64,000 nt of DNA from Saprospiraceae bacterium (GTDB taxonomy: Bacteria; Bacteroidota; Bacteroidia; Chitinophagales; Saprospiraceae). The stretch covers positions 1-64,000 of the forward strand of contig JADZFD010000063.1 of assembly GCA_020850225.1 (NCBI GenBank), given 5' to 3'. The notes under the pieces are model-generated. The model had not been told where the DNA came from, made no database searches, and saw only the letters and a program-made list of their open reading frames with translations. Made by a program: the position numbers and the translations under genes. Of the stretch, positions 40,601 to 49,661 are shown piece after piece (the stretch's first letter is position 1; the number at the start of each line of letters is the position of its first letter).

Positions 40601-43440
40601 GGTGAGACATTTCCTACAAGTGGACTTATAATTCCCTGACCATTTGTAGCCACATTAACCCATACCGCACCTCCTCCAAAAGAGATATTGTTCAATCTGA
40701 AGGTATCACTTACACATATCTCCCCACTTCTTCCAGGAAGTGTAATAACTGCCGGATTTGCACAATTGCAGTTTACGTTAAACTGAAATGAACTACTGCA
40801 ATTCGTTAATGTATCTCGGACAGTAATTGTATGTGACCCATTGGTCAGATTAGAAAAATTCACTGATGTCTGAAATGGATTGCTATCTATCTGATATTTA
40901 TAATCACCATCAACAGGGCTTAATACTTCTATACTACCCGAATTATTGCCTCCTGAACAATCCACTGCAGATATTACCGGAATAGGTGGTATATCATGAA
41001 TAACAATAGGTAAAACTACCTGATTACCGATACATCCCGGATCTGCATTGGGATCAACAGTATATAGTGTAATCGATGATGTCACCGTAGTTCCAGGCAA
41101 ATAAGTTGTTCCTGAACCGGAAGGATCCGTATTATAAAAGGCATCTGCAGATACACCGCTCCCTGTAATGGGTGGAAGCACTACGCTACCACAACCTTCC
41201 AAAGGGAGAATATCGTCAAAAATGACAAAAGGAATAATGGTAATATCTACAATAATCTCATCGTAACAACCTGTGATCTCATCATATACATATAAAGTCT
41301 GAGAAGAATATATGGTATATCCCGGCGGATAGCTTGTGCCACTTCCACCTGATCCAGTATAATACAACGCATTCCCTGTCAGAAAATTACCTGTAATTGG
41401 TGGCAATATAACACTCTGACATGTTGGAGGAATAATTATTGGATCTATCTCAGGAGCATTGACAATATTAATAGTTACCAAATCCGTATAAGTAGCAATA
41501 TTAGGACACCCTGATAATGGTTGTATATCAACTAACTGAAAAGTAGTTGAACCCGATACGGGTACTGTCAGATTAATAAGATTACTGACTGTTCCTGTAT
41601 ATTGGAAGGAAGTTGAATTATCCACTACTGTCACTATATAACTATTATTGTCACCAAAAATAAAACTCAAATCAAGATTATTGCCGGTGAGGCATATTGT
41701 ACACGCATCCTGTCCGGATTGGGCACATAACATATCAGTAAAGGGAATCACTGTAGTATTGACTATAAGCGTTATAGGTACAAGGTCTGATGGACAAGAA
41801 CCATTAGTAACCTGAGCATATACGGTACCTCCTGAAGATATATATGCTGAAGGATTGCCAATAGGAATCTGACCTGCTGCATCCTCAAACCAGTTAACCG
41901 TTAATGATCCATTTCCACCTGTAATTGTGTTATTCAGTGTTGTGAGATCAAAGGTTGCATTGCCTGAAGGGTCAGCACACATTGTGAGTGGACCAGCACT
42001 ATTGGCTGTTGGTCCATTAGTCAAAGTAAGGCTAAAGCTACCGGAAGCCATACCGGGACATCCTGAACCATCCGAAATACCTGTAAGAATCAAAGATCCT
42101 GAACCTGAATAAATAGTTGGAATGGTAATCGTAGATGTAGACTGATCAAAGGTAGGTAAAGGTCCTATTCCACTATAACAAATGGTAAAGACCTGAGAAG
42201 CGGATACTCCTGGAATTGCTGGCAAGGAAAATCCGGGAGGAGATACGGACAAATTAAGTGTATATGGTTCACTTCCACTTGTAAATGTAAAAGAAAAAGT
42301 AGCACATTGACCCGGACATAGCACTGCACTTCCACTCAGACTTCCTACAGGACCTTCCAAGGCATTAACGACCACTGTCTTGGTATCACTGCAATTGCCA
42401 GGTGTAGTGTATTGAACGGTATAACTGTTGCCGCCTACAGCATTGGATATTACTCCTGTTGATGGATTAATAGTTGCACCGTCACCGGGTGGCGGATTAA
42501 AACTAAAAGTACCGCCCTGAGTACCTTGTACAGAAGGTGCACCTGAACCTGGTGCACAAAAATCGCTGAGTGAAAAAGTTGCATCTTCCTGTAAACTGAC
42601 AGTAATCATCATTTGATCAGATGGGGTTGCACACCCAGTATATACCGGATCACCGGTATATGTCAAAGTTATGGTAGACCCAGCTTCAGAAGCATCCGGA
42701 GTATAGGTTGACGTAGGAGATGTATTGTCTGAAAATACGCCTGCACCACCTGACCATATTCCAGTACCTACCCCATCCAGCTGAACGGATTGGCCAGTAC
42801 AAGCAGTCTTATCCGGCCCCGCTGATAATTTTTGAGTTCCTGTCACTACCAAATTCTGAAAGTAAAACTTCTCAGCAGCAGCTTTATTGGAAGCTACTAC
42901 ATGAATCATTAATGTAGATCCGTTCAGAGGTCCTGCCAGCCAGGTTCCGGTAAAATCAGTTTGTGAGGTACCATGAACGTACAAACTTTGTACCAATGGA
43001 CCTCCATCAATGGAATAATAAAAAACTATCTGATCATGACTGTTATCCGGAAATTGATTACCTGTACAACCAAATACAGGGCTTCCCGGTGAATCGTCTT
43101 CATATTTTTCAGTTATAGCAGAATAATCAAAAGATATTTGAATATTCATATAGTTTTCAATATTAATTGTAGCAAATTCAAAATAAGCCTCACCGTCTCC
43201 ACCACCTCCACTGCCAGTACAGCAACTGATTCCATCAATATTATTGACCTCAAACTGTCCGCTTCCGTTTATATCAAAAAAATAATTGACTCCACCTATG
43301 GGGCAGGTCTGACCGGCTTTAGTAATAGTATTATCCAGACAACCAGGTAATGCATCGGCTATCGTTACCTGTGCATGCAGCGTATTCAATCCCAGGCAAA
43401 CAGATATTACCAACGAAAACCTATATATATATTGAATCAT
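37675..43440 (-). CDS. Giant secreted multi-repeat protein with gliding-motility-associated (T9SS type-B) C-terminal domain
   Basis: 1921 aa; signal peptide; C-term NIFSPNGDGVNDKFVIFMPN...IRNMRIYDRWGNMMFNIKDVPPND...GVYIYAIEVYF. Confidence 0.93.
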   Translation of the reverse strand: MIQYIYRFSLVISVCLGLNTLHAQVTIADALPGCLDNTITKAGQTCPIGGVNYFFDINGSGQFEVNNIDGISCCTGSGGGGDGEAYFEFATINIENYMNIQISFDYSAITEKYEDDSPGSPVFGCTGNQFPDNSHDQIVFYYSIDGGPLVQSLYVHGTSQTDFTGTWLAGPLNGSTLMIHVVASNKAAAEKFYFQNLVVTGTQKLSAGPDKTACTGQSVQLDGVGTGIWSGGAGVFSDNTSPTSTYTPDASEAGSTITLTYTGDPVYTGCATPSDQMMITVSLQEDATFSLSDFCAPGSGAPSVQGTQGGTFSFNPPPGDGATINPSTGVISNAVGGNSYTVQYTTPGNCSDTKTVVVNALEGPVGSLSGSAVLCPGQCATFSFTFTSGSEPYTLNLSVSPPGFSLPAIPGVSASQVFTICYSGIGPLPTFDQSTSTITIPTIYSGSGSLILTGISDGSGCPGMASGSFSLTLTNGPTANSAGPLTMCADPSGNATFDLTTLNNTITGGNGSLTVNWFEDAAGQIPIGNPSAYISSGGTVYAQVTNGSCPSDLVPITLIVNTTVIPFTDMLCAQSGQDACTICLTGNNLDLSFIFGDNNSYIVTVVDNSTSFQYTGTVSNLINLTVPVSGSTTFQLVDIQPLSGCPNIATYTDLVTINIVNAPEIDPIIIPPTCQSVILPPITGNFLTGNALYYTGSGGSGTSYPPGYTIYSSQTLYVYDEITGCYDEIIVDITIIPFVIFDDILPLEGCGSVVLPPITGSGVSADAFYNTDPSGSGTTYLPGTTVTSSITLYTVDPNADPGCIGNQVVLPIVIHDIPPIPVISAVDCSGGNNSGSIEVLSPVDGDYKYQIDSNPFQTSVNFSNLTNGSHTITVRDTLTNCSSSFQFNVNCNCANPAVITLPGRSGEICVSDTFRLNNISFGGGAVWVNVATNGQGIISPLVGNVSPFNIQYIPSAADAGKTIAITFTSNDPDGTDPCEATIIVFNLNVHALPLGNIQGPSIVCEKGSVHLTATGGAQYLWSDNGGSQASADFVNIVKQTTFYVTITDVFGCDNVLSHNVQTTKSSAGRDTFAVFCNVQPATVNLFDYLSKGIRIDGIWKSGKDTIKTADKYLVTTLPLGDTLLRYIINDPYCGRDTAQLLLTITPGNNAGADFTGQYCEGSGAVLNLYNFLGKYDKGGTWSVTSSGSIDISDPSKVNINNTKPGVYEMEYIISGNNCLPDTARVKLFVIAKPNAGNDVITSACIGSQVDLFSLLKSVDLTGQFNNVNNYQGLTGSVWNTTGLAAGKYSFEYVVNGVLPCANDVAVVAIDLKSALNAGGDVQAAICDSKNINLFDYLNTGADGGGVFYYQGIIVSNGIFTDFGSNDKYSFIYEVGDGITCPKAIANIELTKIKKPQINQFIMDDICIGQCRELTIVLDAQDKVELTLIGKNQVTNEQFSEKITIQGSNPTKLTICADNQPPFGLRRWPENVQVLFEISYIRLLSSGCEFEVNQPVTFKTLPLTVKNVNPKICSNETFELQGEVFSFSRPKGDVIIPSTKPAECDTIVHVNLSFYNVAKGHFTASYCDFDKIVTIGDKAFSYNSPSGTATIPGAAQYGCDSIVDVYITFKKELIPGDYKLTTCDDNFELLLGGQVFNKANPLGQATIPDIALGGCDSLVNVSLTFESFDFSYTVESKCNNDLPVIHIVSSTQNGPYSVMIDGEIVRTSTALPVSIPIKSGQHQIQVLNDAGCSKTISEVIPANELSPDVVLTQVPLPDGTVQLLLTSPQNSIYDLSWSPLGTLNCTDCLNPIVNPAETTLYVVNYLYGNDCKDSRSITVERVIVDIIIPNIFSPNGDGVNDKFVIFMPNKVTGTIRNMRIYDRWGNMMFNIKDVPPNDPEFGWNGKFGTGLVNPGVYIYAIEVYFDNTASSKKYSGSITVVH
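38440..38925 (-). repeat. Three about 55-aa Cys-containing repeats
   Basis: Units of form C..xFxLxGxVFxxxxPxGxxxIPxxxxxxCDxxVxVxLxF. Confidence 0.75.
39255..40250 (-). repeat. Four about 85-aa repeats
   Basis: Units begin (N)AGxDxxxxxCxxxxxVNLFxYL and contain GGxW...YxYxVxxxxC. Confidence 0.75.
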
Positions 43441-43579
43441 AAAATTATATTATTGTTAAATCAGAAATTTTAAACAAAAAGCCAATAATTAATTATAAAA
43501 GAAAAAAAATTGTAAACATTTACCTAAATTTAAAAACCATCCTATTCTATACAAATATTTTCAACTCTTTAAACCAAAG

Positions 43580-46024
43580 CTATTTTGATTCAGGAGGATT
43601 CGATGAATTCAATTTTCTGTTTTTAACATATTTTTCCAGCCATTGGTCTTGTTCCCATAACATATGCATTATAGATTCACGGGCAGCATATCCATGGCTT
43701 TCCTTGGGTAATATCACCAATCGTGCATTAGCCCCCAACCCTTTCAATGCATTAAAATATCTTTCACTCTGCATAGGGAATGTACCTGAATTATTATCTT
43801 CCTCACCATGAATCAACAGCAGTGGAGTTTTCATTTTTTCAGCATTCTGAAACGGTGACATTGCATTATAGACGTCCGGAGCTTCCCAGTAATTCCGTTC
43901 TTCAGACTGAAAACCAAATGGAGTCAAAGTGCGGTTATAGGCACCACTTCTGGCTATACCGGCAGCAAAAAGATTGGAATGTGTCAATAAATTGGCCGTC
44001 ATAAATGCGCCATAACTATGCCCTCCGACAGCTACTCTGTCTCTATCAATAAATCCCAAACTATCTATAGCGTCAATTGCCGCTTTGGCATTCGCTACAA
44101 GTTGAGTAATATAGGTATCATTCGGCTCTGTTTTGCCTTCACCTATCACAGGAAATGATGCATCATCCAGTACGGCATAACCTTTTGTCAGCCAATACAA
44201 TGGAGATCCATAGTTCAGAAATGTAAATTCATTATTACTTACAGTAACCTGACCAGCACTGTTTTTATCTTTAAATTCAGTAGGATATGCCCACATTATC
44301 ATAGGCAATTTTTCTCTGGATTCAATTTTATAACCAACAGGAAGGTATAATGTAGCAGACAATTCGACCCCGTCAGTTCTTTTATATCGAATAACTTCCT
44401 TATATACGTCATCCAGAATTCTGAATGGATTTTCATTAAAAGTTATCTGTTTCAGTACATTTTTTTTAATGTCTCTGATATAATAATTGGGATACTCTTT
44501 TTTCGATTCCAATCTGACCAGATATAATCCTTTTTGTGTATTTAAATTTGTAATAACATCCTCTATCCTATCTTTTTCTGTACTTTCATAGATACGGGTC
44601 TTCTTAAAACTTTCAATACTGTACTTGTCAATAAACGGAAACTTCCCTTTGGAAGAATAGCCGTCACCAATCATATACAGTTGTTTCTTTTCCAATTCCA
44701 GGGTATAATGGTTATATTGATTCCTCCTGATTACAAAACTTCCGGGGTCTGCATATCTATCTTGTGAATTGTGCTCATTAAACAGTCTTGGAGATGTATC
44801 ATATCCGGAAGGATTAAATACCAGCATTCGTGTCATTCGGGTATTCCACCATCTTTCGTATAAAATGGCCGTACTATCATCGCCCCAAACAATTCCAGCG
44901 TATCTGTCTTTCGTTTTCACTAATAATTCCTGATCCCCTGTAAAAGGCGCTGACATCTGATAAACAGCATCGCGAAAAACGACTTCATTGGCAGGGTCTC
45001 CATCATCGAGAGCTTCCACCCAATACAGGGTTGCCGGCTTATCAGACCGCCATTGGATGTTTCTTCTGCCTTTTCTAACAGCCATAAATCCTTTAGGCAG
45101 CTCCTCTGTCAAGGGGTAATTATAAAAATTAGTTAAAAATTCACCTTCACTGGAAACAATATTTACCTTAGTCGGAAAACGATCGTAAGTTACTATATAG
45201 GAAAATGGCCTTTCAAGTTGGTATGTAAGCAAATAACTACCGTCAGGTGAAAAATTCATACCCAGATACATTCCCTCAGGCAAGAATATGCTACGATTTC
45301 CCAACATATCAAATCTTGAAATTTCTGAAGTAACGATTCGTTCAAAATTATCTTCATCGATGGGACCTTTCAGCAAATCCTGATAAGTTCTGTTCTGAGC
45401 TTTTTGTCCTTCATTCTCAGCTATTATCGGTCCACTCGGAACATTCGATTGTTTATCAACCAACTGCAATCGACTGGCAGGAATCGTAGTTGCAAGGATA
45501 AATTTATCATCCTTTGTCCAAACGATTGATGCTCCCATCGCATTGTTTATAATGCCATCACTAAGTTTCGTACACTGAAGAGTATGTATATCTGCAACCC
45601 ACAATTCTATTCCATTATTGATTGTATTGGTAAATGCCATTTTATCCTGATTTCCTGACCAGGTAAAATTACCAAGTTTAGGACCATCAGGTAATCCTTT
45701 CAATAAAAATATTTTACCAGACGATACATTCAGTACCTTCATATCAACGTAATACAAAGCACGACTTTGTCCATTGGTTGCAGGATTCACTCTGATACCG
45801 GCGAGTTTCAGCTCTCTTTCACTTAGTTCTTCTATGCTCTTGTATGTATTTCTGTATAATAAAACAGCTTTGGACGCATCATGATTGATTCTGATTGCAG
45901 GAGCAGGTTGTGCGTCAGCCAGAAAGCGTATATCATTATCCGGTAGCTGATAAGGGAATTCTGACTGACCATTTAAACAATTCAGTGTCATAACAATAAA
46001 AAACAATACAATATATCCTCTCAT
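43580..46024 (-). CDS. S9-family prolyl oligopeptidase-like peptidase, secreted
   Basis: Signal peptide; beta-propeller-like N-term; nucleophile elbow VGGHSYGAFMTANLL; LLIHGEEDNNSGTFPMQSERYFNALKGLG; ESHGY. Confidence 0.93.
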   Translation of the reverse strand: MRGYIVLFFIVMTLNCLNGQSEFPYQLPDNDIRFLADAQPAPAIRINHDASKAVLLYRNTYKSIEELSERELKLAGIRVNPATNGQSRALYYVDMKVLNVSSGKIFLLKGLPDGPKLGNFTWSGNQDKMAFTNTINNGIELWVADIHTLQCTKLSDGIINNAMGASIVWTKDDKFILATTIPASRLQLVDKQSNVPSGPIIAENEGQKAQNRTYQDLLKGPIDEDNFERIVTSEISRFDMLGNRSIFLPEGMYLGMNFSPDGSYLLTYQLERPFSYIVTYDRFPTKVNIVSSEGEFLTNFYNYPLTEELPKGFMAVRKGRRNIQWRSDKPATLYWVEALDDGDPANEVVFRDAVYQMSAPFTGDQELLVKTKDRYAGIVWGDDSTAILYERWWNTRMTRMLVFNPSGYDTSPRLFNEHNSQDRYADPGSFVIRRNQYNHYTLELEKKQLYMIGDGYSSKGKFPFIDKYSIESFKKTRIYESTEKDRIEDVITNLNTQKGLYLVRLESKKEYPNYYIRDIKKNVLKQITFNENPFRILDDVYKEVIRYKRTDGVELSATLYLPVGYKIESREKLPMIMWAYPTEFKDKNSAGQVTVSNNEFTFLNYGSPLYWLTKGYAVLDDASFPVIGEGKTEPNDTYITQLVANAKAAIDAIDSLGFIDRDRVAVGGHSYGAFMTANLLTHSNLFAAGIARSGAYNRTLTPFGFQSEERNYWEAPDVYNAMSPFQNAEKMKTPLLLIHGEEDNNSGTFPMQSERYFNALKGLGANARLVILPKESHGYAARESIMHMLWEQDQWLEKYVKNRKLNSSNPPESK

Positions 46025-46288
46025 TTAATGAAGATATTCAAATATTTATCAATTAATTTACACGTCAAATTTATGATATAATCTGCATAATATCCGAATA
46101 TAATCAAATTTTGTTTTAATTAAATCAAAACTTTGACGCATACCGAATTCCAAACCATTTATAGTTAAATTATAAAAGATTATATTTAATTATAATATGA
46201 TGCGTGATAAAAAGTTAAACAATACTATTGAAATGATAAACCTATGTTAAGCTATGTTGTTTAGTATACCAAATAATTCAAATCAGGC

Positions 46289-47182
46289 ATGAGACTTCCA
46301 ATAATTGTAATGATATCCCTAATAGTTGTGGGTTGTAAGAATTCAATTGAAAATATTGATTTAAAAGAAGATATACCGCGTTTGGAAGCCGCTTATAAAA
46401 AAGAAAAATCCGACAGTTTGCTCACAAAATTGATTTATGCGTACGGCGAGAAAGTCTCAATTACTGAGAATAAGACTGAAAAGATAAAATTACTGAAAAA
46501 TGCTATCAATATGGTTAAAGTACCCGGATATGATGAATATAGGGTTGTGTTTTTGGCTGAATTAATAAAAATCGACCCGCAAGGAAATGCCAAAGAACTG
46601 TTAGATCTTGGAAAATATTATGAAGATGAAGAAAATCTGAATGCTGCAAGTATCCTATATTCAGGATTTAAACAAAGATATCCCAATGATCCCAGGATTA
46701 AAGACATAAATCACAAAATATTTATCGACCTGAGCGATTCTAAGCTATACTTTAAAAATCTGCTTAAAGATGTTTTTGATGAAAAAGCTAACAGGGGTGT
46801 CGATACTGAAAAGGGACGTGCCTTTATTAATGAAGTAAATGCCTTCGCACTGGGGTATGCCGGAAACACCAGTGTTCCCAACCTATTGATGATTTCTGCT
46901 GATGTTGCACGTGCTATAGGAGACCCCAATACATCTGTCGGACAATACGACTGGGTTTACAATTACTATCCTGATTATTCAAAGGCTTCATTAGCACTTT
47001 TTCTAAAAGGGTATGAAATTGACAATTCATTAAAAAGGTATGATGATGCCCGGAAGGTATATGATACATTTCTAAAGGTATATCCAAATGATTCCCTGGC
47101 TAAAGACGTAAAATACCTGATCAAAAACTTAGGAAAAACTACTGATGAATCCTTCAGAGAGATGTTACCGGTAGAACAATAA
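46289..47182 (+). CDS. TPR-like lipoprotein
   Basis: MRLPIIVMISLIVVGCKNS lipobox; TPR-like helical repeats. Confidence 0.75.
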   Translation: MRLPIIVMISLIVVGCKNSIENIDLKEDIPRLEAAYKKEKSDSLLTKLIYAYGEKVSITENKTEKIKLLKNAINMVKVPGYDEYRVVFLAELIKIDPQGNAKELLDLGKYYEDEENLNAASILYSGFKQRYPNDPRIKDINHKIFIDLSDSKLYFKNLLKDVFDEKANRGVDTEKGRAFINEVNAFALGYAGNTSVPNLLMISADVARAIGDPNTSVGQYDWVYNYYPDYSKASLALFLKGYEIDNSLKRYDDARKVYDTFLKVYPNDSLAKDVKYLIKNLGKTTDESFREMLPVEQ

Positions 47183-47236
47183 TTTGTAACCTAACCCTTA
47201 TGGCGTACATCTAATGCCTGTTATAAAAATCTAAAA

Positions 47237-47274
47237 AAAGCCTGAAATAATATGTAACAATAATTTCAGGCTTT
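47237..47274 (-). terminator. Intrinsic terminator of pruA
   Basis: AAAGCCTGAAAT/ATTTCAGGCTTT 12-bp stem, long T run on the minus strand. Confidence 0.8.
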
Positions 47275-47301
47275 GTAATTTATTTATGACTAAACATTTG
47301 A

Positions 47302-48933
47302 TTATTCCTCAGTCAGAAATGGATACCTATAGTCTTTCGGAGAGACAAAATTCTCTTTTATTGTTCTGGCGGATATCCATCTGTAAAGGTTAAGCATCGA
47401 ACCTGCTTTATCGTTGGTGCCTGAAGCCCTTGCTCCACCGAAAGGTTGTTGGCCTACCACTGCTCCTGTTGGTTTATCATTAATGTAGAAGTTACCAGCG
47501 GCATTACGTAGCTTGTCGAATCCCACTTTCTGAGCATATCTAACTTTGGCAAATATGGCACCGGTCAGGGCGTAAGGACCCGTCTTGTCTACTACTTCCA
47601 GCGTCGCTTCATACTCACTATCTTTATATACATAGACTGTGAGTACAGGTCCAAACAGCTCTTCGCACATTGTTACATAAGCCGGATCACTCACCTTTAG
47701 TACTGTGGGTTCTATAAAATATCCTTTGGATTTATCGTAGTTGCCACCTGCTACTACTTCAACATTCTCATCTTCTTTTGCGGCTGCTATATATGAAGTG
47801 ATTTTGTCAAAAGCCTTCACATCGATTACTGCATTTACAAAATTAGTAAAATTTTCAGGACTTCCCATCTTAAAATCTTTCAGATCCTGCGTCAGATAGT
47901 TTTTAACATCCTGCCATAATGATTCAGGGATATAAGCTCTGGATGCTGCTGAACATTTCTGTCCCTGAAATTCAAAAGCGCCTCTGGATAGAGCTACGGC
48001 GACCTCTTTTGGACATGCCGAGTTATGAGCGACTACAAAATCTTTTCCACCGGTTTCACCAACCAATCTGGGATATGTTTTATATTTCATTATATTTTCA
48101 CCGATAGTTTTCCAAATCTTCTGAAAAACGCCTGTACTACCTGTAAAATGTATACCTGCAAAATCTGGATGATTAAATATAACATCACCTGCAGACTGTC
48201 CATCTACGAAAACCAGATTAATGACACCAGGTGGTAGTCCTGCTTCTTCATAAATCTCCATAATCACAGCTGCAGAATATATCTGTGTCTCAGCAGGTTT
48301 CCAAACAACAGTATTTCCCAACAAAGCAGGTGCACTGCATAGATTTCCAGCAATCGAAGTAAAATTGAAAGGAGTCAATGCAAAAACAAAACCTTCCAAT
48401 GGCCTGTATTCCAACCTATTCCATGTCCCTCGGGGGCTTTCAGGTTGTTGTGCATAAATCTCAGCCATGTACTGAACGTTAAACCTGAAAAAATCAGCCA
48501 GTTCACATACGGCATCTATTTCAGACTGAAAGACGTTTTTGGATTGACCGAGCATTGTAGCGGCATTCATTTTTGCCCTGTAAGGTCCTGACAACAAATC
48601 AGCTGCCTTTAAAAAAATAGCTGCCCTATCTTCCCACGGCATAGCAGCCCATTTTTCTTTTGCTTCCAATGCAGCCTCTACTGCCATTTCAACATGAGAT
48701 TTATTGCCTCTTGAGTAGGAACCCAATGTGTGCTTTAGTTCATGTGGCGGATGAATTGTACGCTTATCATCTGTAAAAATCTTGCGGCCACCGATATGCA
48801 TGGGGATGTCAACCGTTGTTGATTTAAGTTGCGCCAGTGCCGCTTTAAGCTCCTTCTTCTCTTCCGAGCCTGGCTTGTATGTCAATACCGGTTCATTCAC
48901 AGCAACCGGTACTTTAAAAAATGCATTTGTCAT
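47302..48933 (-). CDS. pruA: L-glutamate gamma-semialdehyde (1-pyrroline-5-carboxylate) dehydrogenase
   Basis: FTGSTGVFQKIWKTIGENI, VGETGGKDFVVAH, FEFQGQKCSAASRAYIP, EELFGPVLTVYVY, YINDKPTGAVVGQQPFGGARASGTNDKAG. Confidence 0.95.
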   Translation of the reverse strand: MTNAFFKVPVAVNEPVLTYKPGSEEKKELKAALAQLKSTTVDIPMHIGGRKIFTDDKRTIHPPHELKHTLGSYSRGNKSHVEMAVEAALEAKEKWAAMPWEDRAAIFLKAADLLSGPYRAKMNAATMLGQSKNVFQSEIDAVCELADFFRFNVQYMAEIYAQQPESPRGTWNRLEYRPLEGFVFALTPFNFTSIAGNLCSAPALLGNTVVWKPAETQIYSAAVIMEIYEEAGLPPGVINLVFVDGQSAGDVIFNHPDFAGIHFTGSTGVFQKIWKTIGENIMKYKTYPRLVGETGGKDFVVAHNSACPKEVAVALSRGAFEFQGQKCSAASRAYIPESLWQDVKNYLTQDLKDFKMGSPENFTNFVNAVIDVKAFDKITSYIAAAKEDENVEVVAGGNYDKSKGYFIEPTVLKVSDPAYVTMCEELFGPVLTVYVYKDSEYEATLEVVDKTGPYALTGAIFAKVRYAQKVGFDKLRNAAGNFYINDKPTGAVVGQQPFGGARASGTNDKAGSMLNLYRWISARTIKENFVSPKDYRYPFLTEE

Positions 48934-48954
48934 ATTGTATTGTATTGTATTAAT

Positions 48955-49428
48955 TTAATTAAAATCAGATAACTCTTCAAATATTGACGGTGGTACAAAA
49001 CGACTGACATCGCCCTTGCCTCTGATAATTTCTCTTACTATTGTCGAACTGATAAATGAATATTGTGGCTGACTTATCAAAAATACCGTATCGATCTCGC
49101 CTCCAATAATATAGTTTAATTGAGAGATTGTCTTTTCATAATCAAAATCAGAACCATTTCTCAATCCGCGCAACAAATAACCAGCTTCCCTTTTCTTACA
49201 GTAAGATGCTGTAAGTCCTTCAAAGCTATCTATTTCCACATTTTTAAAATTCTCGAAAACACGACGAAGCCATATCAGTCTACGCTCTAATGTATACAGT
49301 GATTTTTTTTGGCTGTTGACACCTATAGCAATTATAATCTTATCAAACATAGGTAAAGCTCGTTTGATAAGATCTATATGTCCGACTGTAACCGGATCAA
49401 ATGAACCGGGAAAAACTGCTATCTTCAT
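48955..49428 (-). CDS. coaD: Pantetheine-phosphate adenylyltransferase
   Basis: MKIAVFPGSFDPVTVGHIDLIKRAL, LLRGLRNGSDFDYE, YSFISSTIVREI. Confidence 0.96.
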   Translation of the reverse strand: MKIAVFPGSFDPVTVGHIDLIKRALPMFDKIIIAIGVNSQKKSLYTLERRLIWLRRVFENFKNVEIDSFEGLTASYCKKREAGYLLRGLRNGSDFDYEKTISQLNYIIGGEIDTVFLISQPQYSFISSTIVREIIRGKGDVSRFVPPSIFEELSDFN

Positions 49429-49506
49429 GTACGCTTATCTAAAACAGGAATAAAGTATTTTACATCTATTTCAAAATATAAATAAATAACATATTAAAAA
49501 GACTAA

Positions 49507-49514
49507 CAAAGGTA
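49507..49514 (-). promoter_or_regulatory. Candidate -7 element TACCTTTG for coaD
   Basis: CAAAGGTA on + strand upstream of coaD. Confidence 0.35.
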
Positions 49515-49578
49515 TATGTTAATAGTTTTAAATCATAAAATAAAGACTAAAATTCCAAAATACATTAAGATAAAAAAT

Positions 49579-49614
49579 CAGGGTGTAACAATTTTTATAC
49601 ATTGATACACCCTG
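49579..49614 (-). terminator. Intrinsic terminator of the 827-aa T9SS gene
   Basis: CAGGGTGTA/TACACCCTG 9-bp stem plus inner CAAT/ATTG; on the minus strand followed by ATTTTTTATC. Confidence 0.75.
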
Positions 49615-49661
49615 TAAGTTTACTTATGTCTTATTTAATCTAAAAGTGCTGTTATACTTTA

